From positions 1 to 15,496 of the forward strand of contig DASQKI010000030.1 in the NCBI GenBank assembly GCA_035630615.1: a DNA stretch of 15,496 bases, read 5' to 3'. Positions 7,577-14,253 of the stretch are shown here, one piece after another. The notes beneath the pieces were generated by a model. It did not search any database, was not told the DNA's origin, and was given only the letters and a program-made list of their open reading frames with translations. The translations under genes were made by a program, and so were the position numbers. Origin of the DNA: DATFRX01 sp035630615. GTDB taxonomy: Bacteria; Actinomycetota; Actinomycetes; Propionibacteriales; Nocardioidaceae. Every line of letters begins with the position of its first letter. Position 1 is the stretch's first letter.

Positions 7577-8122
7577 TCAGTCGCCGAGCGTCAAACCGTG
7601 GTCGCCGACGGCCGCCCGTACGTCGTGCCGACTCGTGACCGCGAGACGCCCGCCGGTGAATCTCTCGTCGTCGGTCACCTCGGCGATGGTCGAGAACGGC
7701 AGCCGCACGTCGATGTCCGGCCGCTCGCGCAGGTCGACCTCGGCGAGGACCAAGCCGTGTGCGTCGCCATCGAAGGCATCGATCGCCACGGTGACACCGA
7801 CCGACTCCAGCGGCAGTACGACTCGGCGCTTGCGCAGTGTCGTCGCCGGCAACTCGATCAGCAGCGACCACTCGGCGTCGTCGAGGTACATGCTGGTGCA
7901 GGCGACCTCACGGGCCGTGCCGTCGAGCCGTACCTTGTGGCCGAGCTTGCGAGTCCGCTTGCCGTCCGGCGCGACCGTCTCGCGCAGCCGCAGCCGCGAG
8001 TCGGTCACGTAGCGATCCTCGATCGTGGTCGCCGGGCAACATCCGTCGGGCATCTCGCGGAGGAGGAACCGACGCTCGCGCTCGACGACGGCGTACTTCA
8101 GCGACGGGCTGGGAACGGTCAC
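7577..8122 (-). CDS. CYTH domain protein (triphosphate-binding tunnel family)
   Basis: CYTH proteins form an eight-stranded tunnel that binds triphosphates and a divalent metal, and act as inorganic or thiamine triphosphatases or class IV adenylate cyclases. The N-terminus has VERERRFLL, matching the ExExK-type signature with Arg in the last position. It is followed by DRYVTDSRLRLRE and KVRLDG, and later LAEVDLRERPDIDVRLP, alternating charged residues as expected for tunnel strands. No CHAD domain follows; the length of 181 aa fits a single domain. The GTG at 8122 gives VTVPSPSLKYAVVERE, and TAGGGT lies eight bases upstream. The reaction cannot be chosen from sequence; inorganic triphosphatase is a reasonable default. 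Confidence 0.82.
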   Translation of the reverse strand: MTVPSPSLKYAVVERERRFLLREMPDGCCPATTIEDRYVTDSRLRLRETVAPDGKRTRKLGHKVRLDGTAREVACTSMYLDDAEWSLLIELPATTLRKRRVVLPLESVGVTVAIDAFDGDAHGLVLAEVDLRERPDIDVRLPFSTIAEVTDDERFTGGRLAVTSRHDVRAAVGDHGLTLGD

Positions 8123-8130
8123 GACTCCGG

Positions 8131-8136
8131 ACCCTA
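8131..8136 (-). promoter_or_regulatory. Putative -10 box (TAGGGT) for the CYTH gene
   Basis: TAGGGT on the minus strand lies eight bases before the GTG at 8122. It has the same pattern as the other first genes of this window, with slightly longer spacing. Confidence 0.4.
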
Positions 8137-8177
8137 GTGCCACGCGACCGCTCGGACGGAGAGGATCGGGCCGGGCC

Positions 8178-9068
8178 TCACGCCCAGATCTGGAGGAGAC
8201 CGGCCAACACCTCGGGCCAATGGCCGTCGATGGTCTCCAGGTGCCCCTCACCCGGGATCACGACCAGCTCCGAGCCGTCGATGCGCTCCTCATACCAGTG
8301 ACCGTGCGACGGAGAACAGTGGTGATCGCCGTCGCCGTACCGCAGCATCGTCGGGGCCACGACGTCCGCCGGGTCCACGTCCCAGATGGCTCCCCAGGCG
8401 AGATTGTCGAGTACGTAGCCTTCGGGGCTCTCGATGACCAGGGCCAAGTTTGCGGCCCAGATCGCCCGGTATTCGACGTCGCGAGTCAGCGCGCCGCCAA
8501 AGTCGGCAAGGAACGCGTCGACTCGCGCTTCGTCGTCGAGCGCGGCCAGGCTGGCCAGCTCCCGCTCGGCCGACTCAGACATGCCGGCCCAGGCGCCCGC
8601 GGTGTCTCCGTCATCCAACAGGGCAAGGAATCCGCGGTCCTCGCTGAGCTTGTCCAACGGCTCGAGAAGGCGCCATGGGCCAATCCCACCGACCACGCCA
8701 ACGGCGCGTACACGGCGAGGGTCGGCAACCGCCGTCGCGACGGCGAACGGCCCTCCACCCGACGTTCCAACGACCGCATAGTGCTCCAGATCGAGAGTTG
8801 CGGCGAGGGCAGCCGTATCGCGTCCGGTGCCCAACAAACTCGGCGCGGTCGATGGTGTCGTCGAGCCGCCGTAGCCGGGTCGACTGACCGACACCAGCCT
8901 TACGTGGGCCGAGACGGCTGCCTCATGAGCCCAACGCCCGAGCAGCCGAGTCACGGGAGTGCCCGGATGGAAAATCACCGCACGCCCTTCGGGATCGCCG
9001 CCATCCCAGTAGTCGATGACTCGGCCATCCGGCAGCACACAGCTTGCGACGTGGCCAGGCCCACTCAT
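8178..9068 (-). CDS. Alpha/beta hydrolase (296 aa)
   Basis: This is a serine hydrolase of the alpha/beta fold. It shows an oxyanion-type region HPGTPVTR (34-41), SRPGYGGST (62-70), the nucleophile elbow VVGTSGGGPFA with Ser103, and a C-terminal RYGDGDHH followed by VIPGEGHLETI, which supply candidate Asp and His of the triad. No signal peptide is seen, so it is probably cytoplasmic. The substrate cannot be predicted; relatives include proline iminopeptidase-like enzymes and esterases. The gene is divergent from the DinB-like gene, with both promoters within about 60 bp. Confidence 0.9.
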   Translation of the reverse strand: MSGPGHVASCVLPDGRVIDYWDGGDPEGRAVIFHPGTPVTRLLGRWAHEAAVSAHVRLVSVSRPGYGGSTTPSTAPSLLGTGRDTAALAATLDLEHYAVVGTSGGGPFAVATAVADPRRVRAVGVVGGIGPWRLLEPLDKLSEDRGFLALLDDGDTAGAWAGMSESAERELASLAALDDEARVDAFLADFGGALTRDVEYRAIWAANLALVIESPEGYVLDNLAWGAIWDVDPADVVAPTMLRYGDGDHHCSPSHGHWYEERIDGSELVVIPGEGHLETIDGHWPEVLAGLLQIWA

Positions 9069-9074
9069 AACGCG

Positions 9075-9080
9075 AGGCTA
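9075..9080 (-). promoter_or_regulatory. Putative -10 box (TAGCCT) for the alpha/beta hydrolase
   Basis: TAGCCT on the minus strand is followed by CGCGTT and then the ATG at 9068. No Shine-Dalgarno is seen. Exactly the same hexamer, with a CGCG start to the spacer, precedes the NUDIX and phosphotransferase genes. Confidence 0.5.
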
Positions 9081-9114
9081 AACCTTCGAGCTGGTCGACC
9101 TGAGGTGGTGGCCA

Positions 9115-9120
9115 TAAGCT
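9115..9120 (+). promoter_or_regulatory. Putative -10 box (TAAGCT) for the DinB-like gene
   Basis: TAAGCT is followed by CGCGCC and the ATG at 9127. It faces away from the hydrolase -10 at 9075-9080. Confidence 0.5.
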
Positions 9121-9126
9121 CGCGCC

Positions 9127-9666
9127 ATGACCCTCCTAGACGGCCAGGGCCGCCCGTTGCCTCCGTTCGCGGCCGATGAGGCAGAGACACTCGTAGGCTT
9201 CCTGGAGTACCAGCGCGCGACGTTCGCCTGGAAGTGCTCAAGCCTGGACGCGGCCGGTCTGAAGGCGACCATGGGCGTCTCGACGATGACGCTGGGCGGG
9301 ATGCTCAAGCACCTGGCCTTCTATGAGGACCACTGGTTCTCCCACTACATGCGGGGGAACGAGCGCGATGCCGTGTGGAACGACGGCGACTGGGACGCCG
9401 ACCCCGACTGGGAGTGGAGCTCAGCCGCCGACGACTCGCCCGAGGAGCTGCACGCTCTCTGGCAGGACGCGGTGTCCCGCTCCCGCGAGCTGCTCTCCGA
9501 GACCCTGGCCGACGGCGGCCTGGATCTGCCGGCAGGACGCAGCCGGCCCAACGGCATAACGCCCAGCGCGCGGTGGATCGTGGTGCACATGATCGAGGAG
9601 TACGCCCGGCACAACGGACACGCCGACCTGATCCGAGAGTCGGTTGACGGACTCGTCGGGGAGTGA
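9127..9666 (+). CDS. DinB/DUF664 family protein
   Basis: DinB superfamily proteins are four-helix bundles with a metal site; the DUF664 and mycothiol-dependent branches are abundant in actinobacteria, where some use mycothiol as cofactor in detoxification. The 179-aa protein has MLKHLAFYEDHWF (His ligands near residue 62) and a C-terminal VHMIEEYARHNGHADLIRES, the typical DUF664 ending with further His residues. No membrane or signal segment is present. The stop codon is 17 bases before the next start, so the two genes form a transcription unit. The exact reaction is unknown. Confidence 0.85.
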   Translation: MTLLDGQGRPLPPFAADEAETLVGFLEYQRATFAWKCSSLDAAGLKATMGVSTMTLGGMLKHLAFYEDHWFSHYMRGNERDAVWNDGDWDADPDWEWSSAADDSPEELHALWQDAVSRSRELLSETLADGGLDLPAGRSRPNGITPSARWIVVHMIEEYARHNGHADLIRESVDGLVGE

Positions 9667-9672
9667 CGGGAC

Positions 9673-9677
9673 AGGAG
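9673..9677 (+). promoter_or_regulatory. Ribosome binding site AGGAG that decides the start at 9684
   Basis: AGGAG lies about seven bases before ATG 9684. It is the best Shine-Dalgarno I see in the window and belongs to a second-in-unit gene, in contrast with the leaderless-looking first genes. Confidence 0.65.
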
Positions 9678-9683
9678 AACGAC

Positions 9684-10265
9684 ATGACCGCTACCTACAC
9701 CTTCGACGTCTTTTCCAGCCTCGACGGCTTCGGCTCCGTCGGCCCGGGCGCCGACTGGGGCGGCTACTGGGGAAAGCAGGGTCCCGAGTTGCTCGACCAC
9801 CGCCTTGTCATGTACGGCGAGGAGCAGCGGATGGTCTTCGGAGCTAATACGTATCGGGCATTCGCGCAGATGCTGGCCACGAGCACCGAGGACTCCGAAG
9901 TGCGTGACCCCTGGGTCACCCGGATGACGAACCTGCCGGCAACCGTGGTGTCGACGACGCTGGAAGACCACCTCGACTGGCCGGACGCGACCGTCGTGAG
10001 CGGTGACGCCGTCGACGTCGTCGCCAGGCTCAAGGAGGAGTCCGACGTGCCATTGCGCTCGCACGGCAGCCTGTCGCTGAACCGGGCCCTGATGGCCGCC
10101 GGCCTGGTCGACCGCGTCCAGGTGACGCTCTTCCCGGTCATCACCGGTCAGACCGGGGAGAGTCCGATCTTCCAGGGCGCCGCTGACTTCGACCTGGAGC
10201 TGATCGAGCACCGGACGCTCGACGGCCACACCCAAGAGCTCATCTACCGACCCACTCTCCATTGA
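9684..10265 (+). CDS. RibD C-terminal / dihydrofolate-reductase-like protein
   Basis: This belongs to the RibD_C/DHFR-fold group of NADPH-dependent reductases, common as stand-alone proteins of unknown substrate in actinobacteria. The N-terminal FDVFSSLDGFGSVG matches the SLDG signature, RMVFGANTYRAFAQML the next helix, and LRSHGSLSLNRALMAAGLVDRVQVTLFPVITG the nucleotide-binding C-terminal half; the protein ends IYRP as in homologues. The chosen ATG at 9684 follows a clear AGGAG with seven bases spacing, whereas an upstream in-frame GTG at 9663 would overlap the preceding stop. It is co-transcribed with the DinB-like gene. Confidence 0.88.
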   Translation: MTATYTFDVFSSLDGFGSVGPGADWGGYWGKQGPELLDHRLVMYGEEQRMVFGANTYRAFAQMLATSTEDSEVRDPWVTRMTNLPATVVSTTLEDHLDWPDATVVSGDAVDVVARLKEESDVPLRSHGSLSLNRALMAAGLVDRVQVTLFPVITGQTGESPIFQGAADFDLELIEHRTLDGHTQELIYRPTLH

Positions 10266-10290
10266 CCGGTGCTGAATAGGGGGTTCGTCG

Positions 10291-10868
10291 GTGGTGGACG
10301 GTGGCATGGCTACGCAGCGCACAGTGTTGGTCATTCCGGGCAGTGGTGGCTGCTGGCACGTACCTCCCCAGTTGTTCGCTGTCGACGCGGCGCGGTTTCG
10401 GGGCGCGCAGATGCACTACGTGTCGTGGAGCGGCGAGGTGCCCTCGGATCCGAAGGCGCGTGGCCCGTGGGCGGTCGAACAGATAGCGGCGGCGCTACGA
10501 GACCTGCCCGAGCCGCTGATCATCGCTAGCTCACTGGGCACACTCGCTTCGGAGCTCGCCGCCGACCATGGACTGCCCGCCGTCTGGATCACGCCGTTGC
10601 TGCATCGCTCGGAGGTGGTGGAGGGCATGCGCAGGGGCAGCGCGCCCTGCCTTCTGATCGGCGGACGGCCGACAGCAGCTGGCGCCAAGGACTGGCTCGC
10701 GAACTCTCGCCGCATGTGTTCGAAGTCGAGGGTGCCGATCACGGTCTTCGCGTGCCAGGACCCATGGCCAGGTCGGCGGCAGTGTTGGGCGAGATGGCTA
10801 CGGCCGTGGAGGACTTTCTCGGCCAGGTGGTTTGGCCAGCTCCTCAAACCTGGTTCGCTTCGGTTTAG
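10291..10868 (+). pseudogene. Small alpha/beta hydrolase, broken by one frameshift
   Basis: The first frame reads TVLVIPGSGGCWH, IIASSLGTLASELAADHG (nucleophile Ser) and CLLIGG. One base then appears to be missing between 10664 and 10665. Reading on in the next frame gives TADSSWRQGLARELSPHVFE, GADHGLRVPGPM and AVEDFLGQVVW, ending at TAG 10866-10868. The rejoined protein of about 190 aa is a complete small alpha/beta hydrolase whose candidate catalytic Asp (in TADSSW) and His (in GADHG) lie after the break, so the unshifted product would be inactive. Possible starts are GTG 10291 and ATG 10306. The uncorrected first frame stays open to 11433 and falsely fuses with the downstream lipoprotein. 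It could be a true pseudogene or a sequencing deletion. Confidence 0.8.
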
Positions 10869-11061
10869 TCATGACGGCGGCGACTCCCCCGGCCAGTACT
10901 GCCATCCCGAAGCTGCCGATTTCTCCGGGCTCGCTGATGCGCGAACCCTAGGATGCCGCCATGACTCGCGGAGCGGGGACGGCGCGGTCAACGGCATAAC
11001 CGGACGTTGCGATCTGGTGACGGATCAGGCTTTCACCGGCCGGCGACAGAATACTGAGCAG

Positions 11062-11433
11062 ATGAAAAGAGCCAGACTCGGAGTCGCGGCCTTGCTTGCG
11101 ATGCCGGTGCTGGGCGGATGCATCGACATCGACAACCTGAAATCGGATGCTGACGACGACTGCTTCGTACGCATCCGCTACGAGGGAGTCCTCTACCGGT
11201 CCAACGGCGACTTGAACGAGGCTGCCCCGAAGGGTGGCGAGCTCGGCACGGGCGATGTCGTCGATTGCGGTGATGTCGACTCCGCGCCCAAGGTTGGCGA
11301 AGTGGCCGTGCTCTCGGTGAAAGGTGTCCCCACATCTGTCGCTGTCATCGTTGGGTCGGGCGAGTGGCGCGGGATTTACGTGGCTGAGGGTGTGGCTCAA
11401 GCCGAATGGCCAAGAGTCCTTCACACGCGCTGA
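11062..11433 (+). CDS. Small putative lipoprotein (123 aa)
   Basis: The N-terminus MKRARLGVAALLAMPVLGGC is a signal peptide with lipobox VLGGC, so the mature protein should be lipidated at Cys20 and anchored outside the membrane. The rest is small and acidic, with two further Cys (DDDCFVRIRY and DVVDCGD) that could form a disulfide, and a VRIRYEGVLYR strand. I do not recognise a named function; small DUF-type lipoproteins of this build are common in actinobacteria. The start ATG has AATACT six bases upstream and no Shine-Dalgarno. It is in the same frame as the frameshifted hydrolase upstream, which may mislead gene callers into one long ORF. Confidence 0.7.
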   Translation: MKRARLGVAALLAMPVLGGCIDIDNLKSDADDDCFVRIRYEGVLYRSNGDLNEAAPKGGELGTGDVVDCGDVDSAPKVGEVAVLSVKGVPTSVAVIVGSGEWRGIYVAEGVAQAEWPRVLHTR

Positions 11434-11540
11434 AGCCCATCACTGCCATCGGCACGCGCCGGGCGGTGTCCCGACACGAGACCCTCTCCCACTGCTGATC
11501 GCTCTCGCCTCGCGGGGTCTCGGTGAACAGCATGCGCCAC

Positions 11541-11546
11541 TATGGT
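11541..11546 (+). promoter_or_regulatory. Putative -10 box (TATGGT) for the VOC gene
   Basis: TATGGT is followed by GGGCCG and the ATG at 11553. It supports 11553 over the upstream in-frame GTG at 11523. Confidence 0.5.
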
Positions 11547-11552
11547 GGGCCG

Positions 11553-11987
11553 ATGGCGTCGGTCAAGCAGTTCCAAGTCACCTTCGACTGCGCAGAGCCT
11601 GAGCGCGTCGCTCGTTTCTGGTGCGAGGTGTTGGGTTACGTGGTACCGCCCCCACCGGAGGGGTTTGCTAGTTGGGACGAGTTCGATCGCTCGCTGCCGC
11701 CTGAGCATCAGGGTTCAGGGTTCGCCTGCGTTGATCCCTCAGGTGTGGGCCCGCGACTGTTCTTCCAGCGCGTTCCCGAAGGCAAGGTCGTCAAGAACCG
11801 GCTGCATCTTGACGTGCGGGTCGGCACCGGGCTCGTGGGTGAAGAGCGCCTCGCCGCACTCGAGGCCGAGTGCGCACGACTGGTCCCGCTCGGCGCTGTA
11901 CGCGTGCGGCTACTGCCGACCGATGGCGTCGATGAGTCCACCATCTTGATGCAGGACATCGAGGGCAACGAGTTCTGTCTCGACTGA
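11553..11987 (+). CDS. VOC / glyoxalase-like domain protein
   Basis: Vicinal-oxygen-chelate proteins bind a metal between paired beta-alpha-beta-beta-beta modules and include glyoxalases, dioxygenases and resistance proteins. The 144-aa protein starts VKQFQVTFDCAEPERVARFWCEVLGY, the usual first module, then has DPSGVGPRLFFQRVPEGK, RLHLDVRVG and a final DIEGNEFCLD. This matches the actinobacterial Glyoxalase_6-type group. The start was chosen as ATG 11553, where the domain begins. No neighbour indicates its substrate. Confidence 0.87.
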   Translation: MASVKQFQVTFDCAEPERVARFWCEVLGYVVPPPPEGFASWDEFDRSLPPEHQGSGFACVDPSGVGPRLFFQRVPEGKVVKNRLHLDVRVGTGLVGEERLAALEAECARLVPLGAVRVRLLPTDGVDESTILMQDIEGNEFCLD

Positions 11988-12105
11988 GGGGCCGCGAGCG
12001 TGTCCTCGTTCTGTCCCCAGGACGCCCGGCACGACGCACCGTCCAGACGCCCCGGTCAGTGCGCGGGTCACGGCAGGTGAGTGCGTATCGGAGTTGCTCG
12101 CGTCG

Positions 12106-12111
12106 TAGCCT
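12106..12111 (+). promoter_or_regulatory. Putative -10 box (TAGCCT) for the NUDIX gene
   Basis: TAGCCT is followed by CGCGGC and the ATG at 12118. It supports this ATG although the upstream frame is broken later. Confidence 0.45.
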
Positions 12112-12117
12112 CGCGGC

Positions 12118-12566
12118 ATGTCTCCATGGCCATCTCAGGTGTTCGCATCCAGCGTGCTTGTCTGGGAAGAGGACGGACGGCTGCTGATGGTGAAGACGCA
12201 CAGCCGATCGACCCTGATCCTGCCCGGTGGGCTCGTCGAGCCGGGCGAGTCACAGCAGTCGCAGGACATCGTGAAGTGCTGGAGGAGGTCGGTATGAACG
12301 TGTCCGTCGGACGGTTGCTGGCTGTTCAACACCTTGAGGCCGAGGGTGAGATGCCGAGCAGTGTTCAGTTCGTGTTCGATAGCGATCCCGTGGTCGGCTC
12401 ACCCACGCTTACCCTGCAGGAGGATGAGATCGCGGATGCCCGCTGGCTCGAGCCGGGGGAGGCCGTCGCTCTCCACGGTGCCCGTGGCCAGGCCCAATTG
12501 CGTGCAGCGCTCAACGCGCACACGGGTGGACGGGTTGCGTTCCTCGACTCCACGCGAACGGTCTGA
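12118..12566 (+). pseudogene. NUDIX hydrolase, frameshifted inside the Nudix box
   Basis: From ATG 12118 the frame reads VFASSVLVWEEDGRLLMVKT and then LPGGLVEPGES, the first half of the Nudix box. A different frame then continues with REVLEEVGMNVSVGRLLAV and a normal C-terminus to 12566. The Nudix consensus GX5EX7REUXEEXGU needs 21 bases between the Glu codon (12247-12249) and the REV codons (starting 12270); only 20 are present, so one base is missing in this interval. Neither uncorrected frame encodes a complete Nudix box. Restored, it would be an ordinary single-domain Nudix pyrophosphohydrolase of about 150 aa. It could be a pseudogene or a sequence error. Confidence 0.82.
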
Positions 12567-12579
12567 GCGACACGAGCGC

Positions 12580-12694
12580 TTCGCTGCCTCAGGACGAGTC
12601 AGCCGCCACTGAAACGGCGACGATGCGGCATGACCTGGGGTGTCGATGGGTGGAGCTGAGGGGATTTGAACCCCTGACCCCCTCGTTGCGAACG
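12580..12694. repeat. Left copy of an integration-site repeat (int tail plus tRNA-Ala 3' part)
   Basis: This copy matches 15370-15496. The last 48 bases (12647-12694) are identical to 15449-15496; the preceding 65 or so are similar with substitutions and a gap of about 13 bases. The identical block is the 3' part of a tRNA-Ala on the minus strand (12651-12694): acceptor strand CAGCTCC with discriminator A, T-arm AGGGG-TTCAAAT-CCCCT, variable GGGTC, and anticodon loop TTCGCAA. Beyond 12694 the anticodon stem no longer pairs and no 5' half exists, so this is an attachment-site copy and not a tRNA gene. It lies only 13 bases after the NUDIX stop codon. Confidence 0.8.
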
Positions 12695-12852
12695 CCATCC
12701 CCCGCTGCCGACGCATGCCGACCGTTGCCCACGATGGCTCGGTCTGCGGCGGGCACGTGCCGATCATCGGGTCGGTCAGCTCTTGATGTTGGGAGTGCTG
12801 CCGAATTTCTGCCTAGGAGCGCCACTGCCCGGCCACTCGCAGTCCAGCGCGG

Positions 12853-13332
12853 TCAGTCGCCGTGGAACGGAGCGGAGCAGCCGTAAGCTGACCGCGCCGG
12901 GTGGCCCACGATGAATTCGACGCAGATGCGATACCTGTCGTCGGCGTCGAGGTCGGGCAAACGGTAGGTGTCCGGCCCGGGTCCCAAATGTGCGTCGTCC
13001 TCCGAGGACTCGGGCACACCCTCAATGATCTCACCGCCGTCCTCCAGTGTGTACGCGGTCGACCAGGTGCCCCCGTCGAGCGTCTGGAGGAACGCATATG
13101 TCCCTCGCATCCCGTGCGGGCGAGACCCGGGGTCGGTCGGTGTCGGCACGTCGTAGGTGATGTCGACTACGGGCTCGCCGTCGTCCTCGTGTACGGTCAC
13201 CGTCACGTCGGGCGCGCGCTTGTCGCTGACCGCGTCTCGGAGCGGATCAGAGCCGCCACCATCGTCGCCGCATCCGGAGGCCAGCAGCACTACGCTGCCA
13301 GCCACGGCCATGATCCACTTCACGGTCCGCAT
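12853..13332 (-). CDS. Putative lipoprotein (159 aa)
   Basis: MRTVKWIMAVAGSVVLLASGC is a signal peptide with lipobox LASGC, followed by a flexible acidic GDDGGGSDP linker. The mature domain has beta-strand-like stretches (DVTVTVHE, PVVDITYDVP, GTYAFLQTLDGGTWSTAYTL), a DTYRLPDLDADDRYRICVEF segment and a last Cys near the C-terminus, which might pair with the Cys in RICVEF. No family is recognised. It lies inside the interval bounded by the two tRNA-Ala repeats, so it may be cargo of the integrated element. Surface location and function are inferred only from the lipobox. Confidence 0.75.
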   Translation of the reverse strand: MRTVKWIMAVAGSVVLLASGCGDDGGGSDPLRDAVSDKRAPDVTVTVHEDDGEPVVDITYDVPTPTDPGSRPHGMRGTYAFLQTLDGGTWSTAYTLEDGGEIIEGVPESSEDDAHLGPGPDTYRLPDLDADDRYRICVEFIVGHPARSAYGCSAPFHGD

Positions 13333-13739
13333 TGTCCGCCACCCAGGTCACGATCGGATTCCGCCAGCGGTTCGATCCACTCCTGGCCCTGCACCCGGTA
13401 GCTGCCGATCGTAGGTCAGAGTGCAGCGTGTCAAGGGTCGAGCGCGCTGGATCACGTAGTGACGCCGACAGGCGCCCTTGACTCGCAGAGCGACGACCGA
13501 AGACTGGTTGCTACGGGGATGCGGGGCCCTCACGGTTCGCCGCCTGACCGCCACGAGATGGCTCCATCGGCGCGCCCCCTCATCCTGGGCGGCCGGGGGG
13601 CGAGCGAGGACGACGGCCGGAGGTACCGCCCGCAGCGAGCAGACGCCCGCCCGGCGCGCCCGCAGGGCGCGCCCTTGACACATCAAAGAGCCAAATTCGG
13701 CAGGGCGAGGCCAGGCTGCAGCTGGTGCATGGACGCGGT
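13333..13739. other. Gene-free stretch with repeats
   Basis: I see no supportable gene here. Long open frames exist on both strands but look like high-GC shadows without recognisable motifs. The stretch holds a strong hairpin at 13653-13673 and three occurrences of the motif CCCTTGAC (two direct, one inverted). It is probably eroded element DNA. Confidence 0.5.
13653..13673. repeat. Perfect 9-bp GC hairpin
   Basis: GGCGCGCCC and GGGCGCGCC are perfectly complementary around the 3-nt loop GCA. No T-tract follows on either side, so intrinsic termination is possible but not clear. The right arm continues into CCCTTGACAC. Confidence 0.7.
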
Positions 13740-14192
13740 TCACCATCGTGCGATCTTGATGATCTCTGTCGCGATGTCGGCCACCGTCCTGCTATCCGTG
13801 GGTACGCGCCCGACCGACGCCGGGCTCTCGGCTTCCAGCTCCTCCGCTGCCTTGCGACTGCGTCGGACATGCCAGTCCAGCGCGCTGCCAATCTCACGGC
13901 GGCCGAACGCTCCCGGGTCGTGTCGTCGGTCGCCGTCAGCAACACACCCGTCACCTGCACTTCGCCGGCGAGCGCCTGTTTGAGTTCGGCGGCGACGCCC
14001 ACACACCCGGAGGCACGAAGGCGACTTCGGGAATGCGAAGCACCGTCGATTCGCACCCGCACGACGACACGGTCTGAGGCTCACCCGTCCGACGAACTCG
14101 TTGTCCCTCCAGGTGATCAGGTAGTCCACCTCACCCGCCTGCTTCATCGCGAACCGTTCCAGATGGTGACGGCCATCCAGCAGCCGGGTCAC
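13740..14192 (-). pseudogene. Decayed P-loop-kinase-like gene, several frameshifts
   Basis: Protein-like segments line up in order on the minus strand but in different frames. LERFAMKQAGEVDYLITWRD comes first, near 14170-14090. LRIPEVAFVPPGVW follows near 14043-13999, then AAELKQALAGEVQVTGVLLT and ATDDTTRER near 13993-13910. The last is GRREIGSALDWHVRRSRKAA with VGRVPTDSRTVADIATEI, ending at TGA 13740. The last two joins are each repaired by adding one base. The ending HVxRSRxxAxxLE...VPTDxRTVxDIA resembles small P-loop nucleotide-dependent kinases of actinobacteria, but no Walker A is present, so the family is tentative. Pseudogene status is fairly sure because at least three frame changes are needed. 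Confidence 0.5.
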
Positions 14193-14240
14193 TGCTTCTG
14201 GCGGGTTAGAAAACCCCTATCGCCGCAGGCCCCTGACGAG

Positions 14241-14246
14241 TAGCCT
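14241..14246 (+). promoter_or_regulatory. Putative -10 box (TAGCCT) for the phosphotransferase
   Basis: TAGCCT is followed by CGCGCTG and the ATG at 14254. It has the same hexamer and spacer start as the NUDIX and hydrolase promoters. Confidence 0.5.
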
Positions 14247-14253
14247 CGCGCTG

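Noticed and set aside
12651..12694. The 3' end of tmRNA
   Set aside because: The acceptor and T-arm would fit, but a normal anticodon arm with a TTCGCAA loop and a 5-base variable loop precedes them, which fits tRNA-Ala better.
12651..12724. A complete tRNA gene at the left repeat
   Set aside because: The 5' side of the anticodon stem does not pair and there is no D-arm or 5' acceptor strand.
12623..12886. An 87-aa open frame with WVELRGFEPLTPSLRT
   Set aside because: It is the integrase-tail frame read through the tRNA fragment and on into unrelated sequence; the rest has no protein character.
13348..13746. A 132-aa minus-strand open frame
   Set aside because: Arg/Ala/Pro-rich composition typical of shadow frames, with no recognisable motif or start signal; it overlaps the hairpin.
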